From NCBI GenBank assembly GCA_016711345.1, contig JADJTD010000001.1:2046001-2110000 (forward strand): a stretch of DNA of 64,000 bases, read 5' to 3'. The notes beneath the pieces are model-generated. The model worked only from the letters and a program-made list of their open reading frames with translations. It was not told where the DNA came from and did no database searches. Made by a program: the position numbers and the translations under genes. The stretch comes from Chloracidobacterium sp. (GTDB lineage: Bacteria; Acidobacteriota; Blastocatellia; Pyrinomonadales; Pyrinomonadaceae). This document shows, one piece after another, positions 44,582 through 54,068 of the stretch. Position 1 is the stretch's first letter, and each line of letters begins with the position of its first letter.

Positions 44582-45315
44582 ATTTATACCTATTTTATTG
44601 TTTTAGGACTTTACGAGCAGTGGTCGGATAGGCTGTCTCGTCGGGGAAGCGGGTCCTTAATTGTAAGGATCGCCTATATTTTGGTCAGGGCGCAGAACTA
44701 ACTTCAAAGCGGCCTAAACATGAGTGATGGTGGAAGGCAAAACAAAATAAACTTAATTTTCCAAGGTCTAATCAGGCAGGGTCAGTGCATGAAAGCCATT
44801 CGCTTTTGAGCCACAGGGTCAATAAAAATCGCCAAAAACGTAAAAGCGTATCAATTATCGACGTGTGGTTGGATTGCGACGATCACAGATGAGTTGCCTG
44901 AAATATAAAGTGTCGTCATCTCCATAGTACCTGTATCGAACGAAAAGGTAAACATATTTTAACTCTTGATGATGGGAGAATTTGAAAACTTATTTGGCGG
45001 GAGATCTTTTTCCTGCCAGAGAGGTCGAAACAACAAAGAAATCCAAAGGACATTAATATCGTGATAAACGGTACTATCAAGCTGTCTGATGAGTCGCGGC
45101 CTGCTAAATGATGAACGAGCATATCAGCTAAGGACGACTAGCATATTTTTCGATGGCTTTTTGGGGTTCTAAGATGGCTTTTTTGGGGTGTTCCGATGGC
45201 TCTTTGGGGGACAAAAAATGGGTTTTTTTACACTTATCTGGTCTTATCCGGGTTTATTGACAACCAAAGTGCCACACCGCTGTTACAAACGGGTAGGCTT
45301 TGGCAAGTTTGAAGG
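44582..45315. other. Intergenic region without a supported gene
   Basis: This 734-bp gap separates two minus-strand genes. It contains an 8-bp hairpin around TCCTTA-ATTG-TAAGGA (44652-44671) that lacks a T-run, and three short tandem repeats at 45152-45216. Frames of up to about 70 codons exist here but none has coding character. A promoter for the 44581 gene should lie at its 44.6-kb end, where the sequence is AT-rich, but I could not identify clear -35/-10 boxes. Confidence 0.6.
45152..45216 (+). repeat. Three tandem imperfect 21-22 bp repeats (GATGGCTTTTTGGGG)
   Basis: Copies begin at 45152, 45173 and 45195, with core GATGGCTTTTTGGGG, GATGGCTTTTTTGGGG and GATGGCTCTTTGGGGG and short variable spacers (TTCTAA, TGTTCC, ACA). 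The block lies about 100 bp downstream of the minus-strand dehydratase gene. The regular 21-22 bp spacing is two helical turns, which would suit a protein-binding array, but function is unknown. Confidence 0.7.
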
Positions 45316-47304
45316 TCACATTGCGGCGGATTTAGTTTCGAAACGCTGGATGACGATATCCGGTTTTTTCTTTGTTTTTCCGGGCTTTATGGCTATCGTT
45401 GCTTCGGGCAATGAAGCTGCCAAAAACTCCCTGATACTTACCTCGTTTTCTGTGCGGCAAAGTTCAGGTATGCTGTTTGTCATTTCCTGCACCAGCGAAG
45501 CGGGATAAGGGGCGATCCTGCTAACAAAAATCTTAGGATGCGCAGTCTTTTCAAGTTTTTCATCCTTTGATTCGAGGATCTCGGACAATTTTTCACCGGG
45601 TCGCATACCGGTAAATTTGATATGGATATCCACATTGGGCCTGAGGCCGGAAAGCTTGATCGTCTGCCGGGCAAGATCAAGTATCTTTACAGGTTCGCCC
45701 ATGTCAAGGATCAAAATCTCGCCGCCTTTTCCAATGGCGCCGGCCTGCAGCACCAACTGTGTTGCCTCAGGTATGGTCATAAAGTAACGAGTCATATCCG
45801 GATGCGTGACTGTAACAGGGCCACCGCGTCTGATCTGTTCCCTGAAGGTCGGTATTACCGAACCGTTTGAGCCGATGACATTGCCAAATCGAACGGCCAG
45901 GAAACGAGTGTCATATTCACGATCGAGATCTTGGATAACAAGTTCGGCAACACGTTTTGTTGCACCCATTATCGACGTCGGTGAGACAGCTTTATCGGTC
46001 GAGATCAGGACAAAGGCATCTGCTGCGTATTGGCCCGCGAGATCGCCTACCACTTTTGTTCCAAGCACATTATTTTTTAGTGCTTCGGAAGAATTGGTTT
46101 CCATCAAAGGAACATGTTTGTGAGCGGCGGCATGGAAAACAACATTGGGCCGGAACTGGAAAAATACATTTTCCATTCGTTCGAGATCGCATATATCAGC
46201 GATAACGGCGGTGACATCAGCATCAGGGAACTTTTCCAAAATTTCCTGCTGGATCTGGAATAGAGCGTATTCAGAACGTTCGACAAGAACAAGCTGTTTT
46301 GTCTTGCTATTGACAAGCTGACGAACCAATTCCGAGCCGATCGAGCCTCCAGCACCGGTGACCATAGCAACCTTATTCTTTAGAAACTTATTGATGCTGT
46401 TATGGTCGAGTTCAACAGGCTCACGGCCGAGCAGATCTTCGACCTCAATGTCTCTGATTCGGCTGACCGTTACATTGCCCTGGAGAAGCTCGTATAGACC
46501 CGGAATCGTACGGACCTTGATCGGTATTTCCTGGCAAATTTTGAGGATCTTTTGAAATTGTTCGCGGCTGCCTTGAGCGATCGTGATAATTACATGGTCG
46601 GCACCCAGTTTTTTTACCAACTCGGGCAGATTATTGACGTTGCCTTTAACCTTGACGCCGTTTATGACAGCTCCGAGCTTTGCTTCGTCATCATCAACAA
46701 ATGCTCTTACATCAATGTCGATGTCGCCGCGCCTTTTTATTTCGGCAAGAGTTAGTACGCCGGCCTGTCCTGCACCGACGAGAATGACCGGTTTCTTGAG
46801 TGATTTATCAGCCGTCATCCGGTTTGAGCGTTCATACATCTCTCGGCGGATCATTCGGACACCGAGAACGCCAATGAACGCCAAAACAGAATCGAGTATT
46901 GAGATCGAGATCGGCACGATAACCGTTGCAGGCAATACCAAATAAAGAGATCTGGCAGCGAACAACAGCATCAAAACACCGACGAGTGTTTTCGCGATCG
47001 TCGCAGCATCTCTGGTACTGGTATAACGCCAAATGAACCGATGGGCACCAAATACTCTAAGAGCAATGATCTGCAAAGTGACAACAAACGGGAGCTGCAC
47101 AAGCAGATTTACCTGCTCTTCGTATGGGATCGAGAAGTCAAAACGCAAAAGATAGGCCAGAATGAAAGCGCCTAGGAGACAGGCTATCTCAACCGAGGAT
47201 TGGAATACTCTAAATGTAAGGTTGTGTCTTTGAAGTCGGAGATTTTTTAGTCTTGCCGATTTCAAACTGTCTACTAATAACATCTCTTTTATTCGTTTTT
47301 TCAT
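45316..47304 (-). CDS. Membrane-bound nucleotide-sugar 4,6-dehydratase (FlaA1/CapD/PglF family)
   Basis: This 662-residue protein has four N-terminal membrane spans (about residues 32-150), a Rossmann NAD-type domain (PVILVGAGQAGVLTLAEI, from about 170) and a C-terminal SDR dehydratase domain (VAMVTGAGGSIGSELVRQL from about 312, FHAAAHKHVPLME, LISTDKAVSPTSIMGATKR). In this large membrane type the catalytic Tyr of the YxxxK motif is replaced by Met (MGATK), exactly as here. The reaction is UDP-GlcNAc to UDP-4-keto-6-deoxy sugar, the first step toward bacillosamine or QuiNAc-type residues. A DegT aminotransferase and a PglC-type transferase are encoded divergently at 47822-49752. The first Met fits; two further Met codons a few residues in are less likely. 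Confidence 0.93.
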   Translation of the reverse strand: MKKRIKEMLLVDSLKSARLKNLRLQRHNLTFRVFQSSVEIACLLGAFILAYLLRFDFSIPYEEQVNLLVQLPFVVTLQIIALRVFGAHRFIWRYTSTRDAATIAKTLVGVLMLLFAARSLYLVLPATVIVPISISILDSVLAFIGVLGVRMIRREMYERSNRMTADKSLKKPVILVGAGQAGVLTLAEIKRRGDIDIDVRAFVDDDEAKLGAVINGVKVKGNVNNLPELVKKLGADHVIITIAQGSREQFQKILKICQEIPIKVRTIPGLYELLQGNVTVSRIRDIEVEDLLGREPVELDHNSINKFLKNKVAMVTGAGGSIGSELVRQLVNSKTKQLVLVERSEYALFQIQQEILEKFPDADVTAVIADICDLERMENVFFQFRPNVVFHAAAHKHVPLMETNSSEALKNNVLGTKVVGDLAGQYAADAFVLISTDKAVSPTSIMGATKRVAELVIQDLDREYDTRFLAVRFGNVIGSNGSVIPTFREQIRRGGPVTVTHPDMTRYFMTIPEATQLVLQAGAIGKGGEILILDMGEPVKILDLARQTIKLSGLRPNVDIHIKFTGMRPGEKLSEILESKDEKLEKTAHPKIFVSRIAPYPASLVQEMTNSIPELCRTENEVSIREFLAASLPEATIAIKPGKTKKKPDIVIQRFETKSAAM

Positions 47305-47821
47305 CCTGTTATTTCTATCCCTAGTGACACCTTAGGCCTCACGATCAGGACCTCGATAAAAAGATAGCCCGTCGGAATAAGGAATAACATTGAACGATAC
47401 CTTTAATTTTAGGCCTGGGAGATACGGCGACACATCAGGGTGAACGATAGTTTTAATGGGCGTTCTGCGCGATTGCGCCACGATTGTTCTATATGCTATT
47501 CAGACTATCTTATATGGTATAAATGATTTTTGTCATAGGCGTTCTTATTTATGTGGCTCATGTTTGATATAGGAGAAATAGCTTATAGCATTACCTTTAA
47601 GTCCTAATCTCGCCTAATTGATCTGATTGGCTTCAGTCTTATTCAGGAATTCTGAACTATTTACACCTTTTATGCTGAAATGCATGTGACTTGATAAGCC
47701 AGAAAAACAGGAATTGTCTTGAGACGATGTTGTGAGACAATATGTTTTTAGTGTCGATATAGGCATTTGCTGTTCAAAATTATTAGATCGAAAGGTTTTT
47801 ATCGTTAACCGTTTCATAATC
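47305..47821. promoter_or_regulatory. Divergent intergenic region between dehydratase and aminotransferase genes
   Basis: This 517-bp gap must hold promoters for two divergent glycan units. Near the plus-strand gene is an inverted repeat TTGTCT (47714-47719) and AGACAA (47735-47740) separated by 15 bases, a possible operator. AT-rich TATATGGTATAAAT near 47515 could be a promoter element, but no convincing paired -35/-10 boxes were found. No gene is supported; a GTG-start extension of the aminotransferase from 47732 is not, since its extra residues are not family-like. Confidence 0.45.
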
Positions 47822-49093
47822 ATGACAAGTAATACCTCAAATCAACCATCAATTTCAGAAAAAACTGCTGATAAATCTGATACAAATGTCCCATTCTTTA
47901 AGCCGCACTTGACCGAAAAAGAGATCAACGATGTGGCTGAAACGCTTCGTTCCGGTTGGCTGACCAGTGGGCCGCAGGTGAAAGAGTTCGAACGCGAGTT
48001 TGCCGAAGCCGTCAAAGCCGACTTCGCCATAGCATTAAACTCCTGTACCGCAGCTCTTCATTTGGCCGTGGAAGCTCTCGGCCTTCAACCGGGCCAAGCG
48101 GTGCTCGTACCGGCAATGACCTTCGCAGCGACCGCTGAGATAGTTCTTTATAAGAACGCGATTCCGATCCTCGTTGACTGCGAACCGATTACGGGAAATA
48201 TGGATCTCGCGGACGCCGAAGCTAAGCTCGCGAGATTAAAAAGCGGTGATCTGCCAGTTTCCACTGGCTTAGATATTGAGGCTGTTGGAATTATTCCGGT
48301 GCATGTCGGCGGATATATGCTAGATATTGCCAATGTCAGGGATTTTGCCGATAAGCACAAACTTTGGGTCGTGGAAGATGCTGCTCATGCTTTTCCCGCG
48401 GCTTGGCGAATGGGTGCAGACAGTGACTGGCAATTTTGCGGAGAAAATACTGCCGACGTCACCTGTTATTCATTCTACGCAAACAAAACGATGACGACCG
48501 GTGAAGGCGGCATGGCCGTTACAAATGATTCGGAACTTGCAGACCGTATGCGTCTGATGTCGCTCCACGGATTGTCGCATGATGCGTGGGGAAGATACTC
48601 CGGCGGTGCCTGGGATTATAGAATCGTTGCCCCTGGGTATAAATATAATCTGACCGACATCGCGGCGGCGCTCGGACGTGGCCAGCTTGCGAGGGCCGAA
48701 GAAATGAGACAGCAGCGTGAGTCGATCGCGGGATTTTATCTCGACTCTTTTGCCGGAGGCGAGATCGAACTTCCACCGGTCAGCGACGACCGACTGCATT
48801 CGTGGCATCTTTTTCCGATAAGGCTCAATCTCGAATCGCTTACGATAGATCGTGATCAGTTCATGGTCGAATTAAAGGAAAGAGGTGTTGGTTGTTCTGT
48901 TCACTGGCGTCCGCTTCAACTCCATCCGCTGTATGAAGGACTCGGATGGAGAGAAAGCGATCTACCGGTTTCTTCGGAAGTTTGGGAGCGATTGATAAGC
49001 CTGCCGATCTCTTCGTCGATGAGTATGGATCAGGCGATCAAGGTGGTTGATACCGTTAAGCAAATCTGTGCAGAGAATTCTAAAGGAGCGTAA
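47822..49093 (+). CDS. DegT/DnrJ family aminotransferase (PglE/ArnB-like)
   Basis: This 423-residue PLP enzyme starts at ATG 47822; conserved sequence begins at VPFFKPHLTEKEIND. It has SGWLTSGPQVKEFER, NSCTAALHLAVEALG, VLVPAMTFAATAEIV, the PLP-ring Asp in WVVEDAAHAFP and the Schiff-base Lys222 in YSFYANKTMTTGEGG. The C-terminal GVGCSVHWRPLQLHPLY is typical of the UDP-4-keto-sugar aminotransferases. It presumably aminates C4 of the product made by the divergent dehydratase at 45316. Its stop overlaps the next ATG by one base (TAATG). The matching N-acetyltransferase (PglD type) is not present beside it. Confidence 0.92.
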   Translation: MTSNTSNQPSISEKTADKSDTNVPFFKPHLTEKEINDVAETLRSGWLTSGPQVKEFEREFAEAVKADFAIALNSCTAALHLAVEALGLQPGQAVLVPAMTFAATAEIVLYKNAIPILVDCEPITGNMDLADAEAKLARLKSGDLPVSTGLDIEAVGIIPVHVGGYMLDIANVRDFADKHKLWVVEDAAHAFPAAWRMGADSDWQFCGENTADVTCYSFYANKTMTTGEGGMAVTNDSELADRMRLMSLHGLSHDAWGRYSGGAWDYRIVAPGYKYNLTDIAAALGRGQLARAEEMRQQRESIAGFYLDSFAGGEIELPPVSDDRLHSWHLFPIRLNLESLTIDRDQFMVELKERGVGCSVHWRPLQLHPLYEGLGWRESDLPVSSEVWERLISLPISSSMSMDQAIKVVDTVKQICAENSKGA

Positions 49094-49752
49094 TGAAAAA
49101 AGCGCGGGCCGCTGGGCTTCCGAGAAGTGTTGAAATTGCCTTGGCCATAACGGGCCTGGTTGTTACAGCACCTCTATGGCTCTTAGCCGCCGTTCTTATA
49201 AAGCTCGACTCGCGCGGACCAATCCTATTTCGTCAGTCCAGAATGGGCCGCAATGGACAACCGTTCACACTATTAAAATTCCGCTCGATGTATGTGGCAA
49301 ATGACGGCGCGCTTGTGACGGCTGCCGGCGATAACCGTATTTCAAAGATCGGACGCATCCTGCGACGCACCAAGATCGACGAACTTCCCGAGCTTTGGAA
49401 CATCGTCAAAGGAGAAATGAGCATCGTCGGTCCGCGTCCTGAGGTGCCGGAATTAGTAGATCTAAAAAATCCGCTTTGGGATGAGATCCTTGAAACCAAT
49501 CCTGGACTGACCGATCCGGTTACATTGCAACTTCGCAATGAAGAAGAATTGCTTGCTCAGGCGAGCGATCGGGAAGATTTTTACAAGAACATACTTCAGC
49601 CTTACAAACTTCGCGGCTACGTCCATTTTGTAAAAAACCGAACATGGAAAAAGGACGTGAGCATTATTTTCCGCACGATGAAGGCGATAGTTTTTCCGGG
49701 CACAGTAACCCAACCCACTGTCGAGGAAATGCGCTGGTCGCTGGCTGAATAA
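49093..49752 (+). CDS. Initiating phosphosugar transferase (PglC/WcaJ-C type sugar transferase)
   Basis: This 219-residue protein has one N-terminal hydrophobic helix (EIALAITGLVVTAPLWLLAAVLI) and the catalytic core of the monotopic phosphoglycosyl transferases: DSRGPILFRQSRMGRNGQPF, TLLKFRSM, RRTKIDELPELWNIVKGEMS and IVGPRPEVPE. The expected Asp-Glu dyad is in TKIDELPE. It transfers a sugar-1-phosphate from UDP-sugar to undecaprenyl phosphate, starting repeat-unit synthesis. The short form without extra membrane spans matches PglC. It is translationally coupled to the aminotransferase by a one-base overlap. Its substrate is probably the 4-amino-6-deoxy or acetylated sugar made by the adjacent enzymes. 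Confidence 0.93.
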   Translation: MKKARAAGLPRSVEIALAITGLVVTAPLWLLAAVLIKLDSRGPILFRQSRMGRNGQPFTLLKFRSMYVANDGALVTAAGDNRISKIGRILRRTKIDELPELWNIVKGEMSIVGPRPEVPELVDLKNPLWDEILETNPGLTDPVTLQLRNEEELLAQASDREDFYKNILQPYKLRGYVHFVKNRTWKKDVSIIFRTMKAIVFPGTVTQPTVEEMRWSLAE

Positions 49753-49768
49753 TAGCTTTTCATTTACT

Positions 49769-51316
49769 ATGAGTTTCCCAAGACGGTCAGGCATTCTCTT
49801 GCATCCAACATCTCTGCCGGGCGAGTTCGGTATTGGCGATCTTGGTCCTGAGGCATTTCGTTTTGTCGATCTTCTTGCTGAGACGGGACAGACTTATTGG
49901 CAGATACTTCCGCTTGGGCCGACAGGTTATGGCGATTCGCCCTATCAGAGTTTTTCCGCGTTTGCCGGGAATACGCTGTTGATCTCGCAAGAAAAATTGG
50001 CTAATGATGGATTGATCGGTAAAGAAGTCATCGCCGATCCACCGAAAATGCCGACGGATAAAGTCGATTTTGGCGCGGTTTATAAATGGAAATCTCAGAT
50101 GCTGTCGTTGGCATATGAGGGCTTTCAATTTTCCGCAGATGCGGAACTTCGTGACGAGTTCGGAGTGTTTTGTCGGAAAAAACAATGGTGGCTCGATGAT
50201 TATGCGCTCTATCGTTCAATAAAGAGTCATCAAGACCAAAAGCCGTGGTTTGAATGGTCGGATTCCTTGAAGCTTCGTGAAGAGCAATCTCTTGGCGCCG
50301 CTTCTGAACAATTTTACAAAGAGATTCAAGCCGAAAAGTTTTACCAGTTTCTTTTTTTCCGGCAATGGCAGGCAGTAAGAGAATACGCAAACAAGTGCGG
50401 CGTTAAGATCATCGGAGACATTCCAATTTTCGTCGCACTCGATTCGGCAGATGTGTGGTGCAATCAGGATAAGTTCAAACTCGATCCTAACGGCACGCCG
50501 ACAGTTGTTTCAGGTGTTCCACCGGACTATTTTTCAAAGACGGGCCAACTTTGGGGCAATCCAATCTACAACTGGGATGCAATGCGCGATGACGGATTTG
50601 GATGGTGGATCGAGCGTTTCCGTTCGACGCTGGAGATGGTTGACATCGTTCGCATCGATCATTTTCGCGGATTCGCGTCTGCTTGGGAAGTTCCCGGCGG
50701 CGACAAGACCGCCGAAAACGGCCAATGGGTAAATGTACCAGGCAAGGAACTGTTTACCAGGCTAAAGTCTTCTTTGAATAAGCTTCCGGTAATTGCCGAG
50801 GATCTCGGTTTTGTCACTCCTGAGGTTGAAGCTCTACGCGATTCATTTGGCTTTCCCGGAATGCGAATATTGCAGTTTGCTTTTGGGGGTGACGCCAAAA
50901 ATCTAGATTTACCGCACAACTACATCAGCAATTGTGTTGCATACACCGGAACCCACGACAACGATACGGTAGTTGGATGGTTCACTTCTCAATTGAATGC
51001 GGACTCAGATTCAGACGAAATGGCAGTGAGTCGTGTGCAGGAACATTGTCTGAAATATCTCAATTCGGACGGTGCTACAATTCACTGGGATTTTATTCGG
51101 GCAGTCTGGGCATCTGTTGCCGACACAGCGATGGCGCCGATGCAAGACATCCTCGGACTTGGAAATGAAGCGAGAATGAATCTTCCTGCCACTACAACAG
51201 GCAACTGGCAATGGTGTTTGGCCAAAGACTCGATTACTGCGGAGATCGCCTTAAAACTAAAGGAACTCACAGAGACGTACGGTAGAGCAGAAAACAAAAC
51301 AGAAGAAAGAACCTAG
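49769..51316 (+). CDS. malQ: 4-alpha-glucanotransferase (amylomaltase)
   Basis: This 515-residue GH77 enzyme transfers alpha-1,4-glucan segments. It has the amylomaltase N-terminus RRSGILLHPTSLPGEFGIGDLG, the WLDDYALYRSIK block, PIFVALDSADVW, the nucleophile region DIVRIDHFRG (nucleophile near Asp297), the acid/base Glu in VIAEDLGFVTPEVEALR and THDNDTVVGWF. The length equals that of typical bacterial MalQ. It follows the sugar transferase by 16 bp but belongs to maltodextrin/glycogen metabolism, so the association may be only positional. The last four bases overlap the end of the convergent kinase gene. Confidence 0.95.
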   Translation: MSFPRRSGILLHPTSLPGEFGIGDLGPEAFRFVDLLAETGQTYWQILPLGPTGYGDSPYQSFSAFAGNTLLISQEKLANDGLIGKEVIADPPKMPTDKVDFGAVYKWKSQMLSLAYEGFQFSADAELRDEFGVFCRKKQWWLDDYALYRSIKSHQDQKPWFEWSDSLKLREEQSLGAASEQFYKEIQAEKFYQFLFFRQWQAVREYANKCGVKIIGDIPIFVALDSADVWCNQDKFKLDPNGTPTVVSGVPPDYFSKTGQLWGNPIYNWDAMRDDGFGWWIERFRSTLEMVDIVRIDHFRGFASAWEVPGGDKTAENGQWVNVPGKELFTRLKSSLNKLPVIAEDLGFVTPEVEALRDSFGFPGMRILQFAFGGDAKNLDLPHNYISNCVAYTGTHDNDTVVGWFTSQLNADSDSDEMAVSRVQEHCLKYLNSDGATIHWDFIRAVWASVADTAMAPMQDILGLGNEARMNLPATTTGNWQWCLAKDSITAEIALKLKELTETYGRAENKTEERT

Positions 51317-53898
51317 ATCGATTCCAGCGTCTTTTTGACATCATCGAATAGCTGTTCATCAAAACCGCCAAGAGCATTTCTTTCTTTCAATCGAATCAAG
51401 ATATCTTTTGCGCGTTGGAGTGTTAATTTGGCTGAGGATGTCTGGGTTAGGCCTATCTGAATTTTGCCAACGCTTTTTAGAGATTGTGCAAGGTCACGCT
51501 GTGCCAGCGTATTTAACTCATCTTCAATGGCGATCCTTTCAAAAATTACGGCAGAGTTTTGATATTTCAATAGTGCATCAGTCAGGTCCCTGCGTTTTTG
51601 GCTCGTGTCACCCATCCTGACGTAGAGCTTGGCTAGGTCTCGCTGATAGATAACATTTTTTGGTTCTCTCTTGATTAATTCGTTGAATATTACTTCGGAT
51701 CTCCGCAGGTTTGTGACTGCCTCAGGGAGTTTGCCAACATTAGTGAATGTAATTCCCATCCGGGAAAATGCGCGTGCCAAATTGTAGGTCGCCTGAGAAT
51801 CCAGTTTATCGGCTTCGACGGCCTTCTCAGCCGTCGCCAATGCCATTCTTCCGAGATGGAGCGAAAGGTCGTTTTGGATGCCTTCGTAAATACTGCTTGC
51901 CAAATTGTAGGCTTGCAAAACGACCGATCTGATCTCCGAATCGTTTGGAAATTCAGAGCCTAGTTTTTCGGAAATTGAAAGAGCTTTTGCCATTTCGGTT
52001 TCCGCCGCGGCCTGTTGGTTGTCCCATGACAATGCATTGCCAAAATACGCATGAACTTTGACCATGAGCAGTCGCGATTTTCGCTGGTTCGGATCGATCC
52101 TTTCGAGTGCGTCCACCGCTTTTCGAAAGAGCGGGATCGCCTCTGCATATTGGTTATTTAGTGAATAGATCTGGGCATGTTCAGTTGCAGCTTCGATTGA
52201 CGCGATGCGAAGATCGAAAGAATCAGGAGCTTGTGAAACGAGAGCCGAGAAAATGATCTCAGCTTGCTCCAAATCCCTAATTGAGCCTTTTACATCATTC
52301 TGCCTGTTGCGAATTGAACCCACGACCTTTAAATTTTGTGCCAGGCGTAAACGATTATCCGCCTCGGCTGGGAGAGATTGGCGGATCGCCTGTGCCTTTT
52401 CAAAACTCGAGACGGCGCCAACGAAATCGCTCAGATTCGGTTTGTCAATGTTACCTTGTAAGTCACCAACCTTTTCGTAGGCGGAAGCGAGTTCCGCCTT
52501 TAGCACGATGTCGGTTTGCGATTCGGCCGCGAGGCTATCCAAATATTCCAAAGCCTTTTGAACTAGCAATTCACGGGCCTCGATCGAACCTGGCAGTCTC
52601 TCGATCTTCGGCGAGATCTCAAAAAGCAAGGAATTAGAAAGCTGTCTCACATCCTGAAATCGCTTTTCGGCGCGATCTCTTTCCTTACGGGCACGATCAG
52701 CTTGCCACAACGAAAGGGCGAGTCCGGTCACGAGCGAAATGATTATCAGTGCGGCCGCGCCGACAGCTATTTTGTTTCTTTGAATAAATTTCCCGGCCAG
52801 GTAACGCGATGTATTAGGCCTCGCCGAGATAGGACGTCCGGCTAAATGCCGCCTGACGTCCTCGGAAAAATCTTCAACGGTCTTGAACCGGCGTTCGGGC
52901 TCCTTTCTAAGTGCGGTGAGAGCAATGTTATCCAGGTCGCCCTTCAACTGCGGATCATGGATCACGGATCGCGGATTTGCGGAGGGCAGCGGCGGCGCTG
53001 ACTGTGTTGCCGTTCTGAGAATTTCCTCATAACTTTTGTTCTCAAAATTAAAAGGTTTGGTCCCGGTTAACAACTCATAAAAAACAACGCCTAGCGAGTA
53101 TATGTCGCTTGCGGTCGTAATTTTTTGCCCTTGTATCTGTTCCGGTGATGCATAGGCAGGTGTAAAAGCACGCAAAGCGGTTTGTGTTTTTGAGTTGTCG
53201 ATTTCGAAGGCCTTTGCTAAACCAAAATCTAACAGCTTCGGCTCGCCTTCGCGTGTTACGAGAATATTCGAGGGCTTAATGTCACGATGAACAACCAAAT
53301 TCCTATGAGCATAAGAGACCGCCGAACATATCTTCAAAAAAAGCCTGAGTTTTTCTTTGATCGACAGATCATTTTTATCCGCATAGTCTGTGAGAGTTTC
53401 GCCATCGACATATTCCATTGCCAAAAAAGGCTCGCCTTTTTCGCTGACGCCGCCGTCATGTAAGACAGCAATATTTGGATGATTTAAATTCGCGAGAATC
53501 TGACGCTCACGTTTGAACCGGGCAATGATCTCACGATCGGCGACGGACTGACGTACGATCTTAAGAGCGACCTGCATCGAAAATTCACCGTCGTCACGTG
53601 TCGCCAAAAAAACGGTTCCCATGCCGCCGCTACCGATCTCGCGCAAAATCTTGTAATTTCCAAAATGCTGCTGAGTGTAATCGTATTCCTTCGCGCCGAC
53701 CCTTGAAGCGAGATCAATGGCGTTTGTTTCGATCAGATTTTCGGTTTCGACGGAGGCAGAAAGTAGAGAGGAGACCTCGTGAAAAAGATCTTCACGGCCA
53801 TTACATTTTTCTTTGAGAAATTCCAGACGTTGGACTGCCGGCAGTTCCAGAGTCTCTGCAAAAATATTCTTTACCTGCTGCCAATCTGAATTTTTCAT
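51313..53898 (-). CDS. Membrane Ser/Thr protein kinase with TPR-like C-terminal domain
   Basis: This 861-residue kinase has a leading approximately 75-residue segment common in acidobacterial STPKs. The kinase domain (about 80-350) has glycine loop IGSGGMGTVFLA, Lys113 in VALKIV, the HRD motif VVHRDIKPSN (Asp206), DFG as LLDFGLAK (Asp224) and the APE-like YASPEQ. A membrane span lies at about 377-398 (AVGAAALIIISLVTGLALSL). The C-terminal approximately 450 residues form helical TPR-like repeats (LAQNLKVVGSIRNRQND, LAKLYVRMGDTSQKRRD) that are predicted to be extracytoplasmic. Together with the ECF sigma factor at 56323 this resembles the sigma/kinase pairs of Acidobacteriota and Planctomycetes; here the pair is separated by the oppositely oriented gene at 54069. 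Confidence 0.93.
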   Translation of the reverse strand: MKNSDWQQVKNIFAETLELPAVQRLEFLKEKCNGREDLFHEVSSLLSASVETENLIETNAIDLASRVGAKEYDYTQQHFGNYKILREIGSGGMGTVFLATRDDGEFSMQVALKIVRQSVADREIIARFKRERQILANLNHPNIAVLHDGGVSEKGEPFLAMEYVDGETLTDYADKNDLSIKEKLRLFLKICSAVSYAHRNLVVHRDIKPSNILVTREGEPKLLDFGLAKAFEIDNSKTQTALRAFTPAYASPEQIQGQKITTASDIYSLGVVFYELLTGTKPFNFENKSYEEILRTATQSAPPLPSANPRSVIHDPQLKGDLDNIALTALRKEPERRFKTVEDFSEDVRRHLAGRPISARPNTSRYLAGKFIQRNKIAVGAAALIIISLVTGLALSLWQADRARKERDRAEKRFQDVRQLSNSLLFEISPKIERLPGSIEARELLVQKALEYLDSLAAESQTDIVLKAELASAYEKVGDLQGNIDKPNLSDFVGAVSSFEKAQAIRQSLPAEADNRLRLAQNLKVVGSIRNRQNDVKGSIRDLEQAEIIFSALVSQAPDSFDLRIASIEAATEHAQIYSLNNQYAEAIPLFRKAVDALERIDPNQRKSRLLMVKVHAYFGNALSWDNQQAAAETEMAKALSISEKLGSEFPNDSEIRSVVLQAYNLASSIYEGIQNDLSLHLGRMALATAEKAVEADKLDSQATYNLARAFSRMGITFTNVGKLPEAVTNLRRSEVIFNELIKREPKNVIYQRDLAKLYVRMGDTSQKRRDLTDALLKYQNSAVIFERIAIEDELNTLAQRDLAQSLKSVGKIQIGLTQTSSAKLTLQRAKDILIRLKERNALGGFDEQLFDDVKKTLESI

Positions 53899-54007
53899 TG
53901 GCTGATCTGACTATCGATATGCTTGCAATATTTTCACATAAATAATGGTAAAACACCTAAAAAACCAAAATAATTGCATAGCCGCAAAGTAATTGTGAGC
54001 GCTTTCG

Positions 54008-54041
54008 AAAGGAGATATCGCCTTATATGGGTGAAGACTAA
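54008..54041 (+). promoter_or_regulatory. Palindrome and five-codon leader upstream of the delta-60 gene
   Basis: The perfect 10-bp palindrome CTTTCGAAAG (54002-54011) runs into AAAGGAG (54008-54014), which precedes a tiny frame ATG-GGT-GAA-GAC-TAA (54027-54041). The real gene's own ribosome site, AAGGGG at 54056-54061, lies seven bases before its ATG. The mini-frame may be accidental or a translational leader; confidence is low. Confidence 0.25.
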
Positions 54042-54068
54042 TTTTATTATTGTTCAAGGGGTAAACAT

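Noticed and set aside
44652..44671. Hairpin as terminator of the dehydratase gene
   Set aside because: It lacks a T-run in either direction and is over 600 bp from the gene end.
45152..45216. CRISPR-like repeat
   Set aside because: Only three imperfect repeats with 3-6 bp spacers and no cas genes; not a CRISPR array.
45188..45508. Plus-strand 106-codon frame
   Set aside because: Half of it is antisense to the dehydratase 3' end, and the remainder is in low-complexity intergenic sequence.
47732..47821. GTG-start extension of the DegT aminotransferase
   Set aside because: The extra 30 residues are not family-like and cover an inverted repeat likely to be regulatory.
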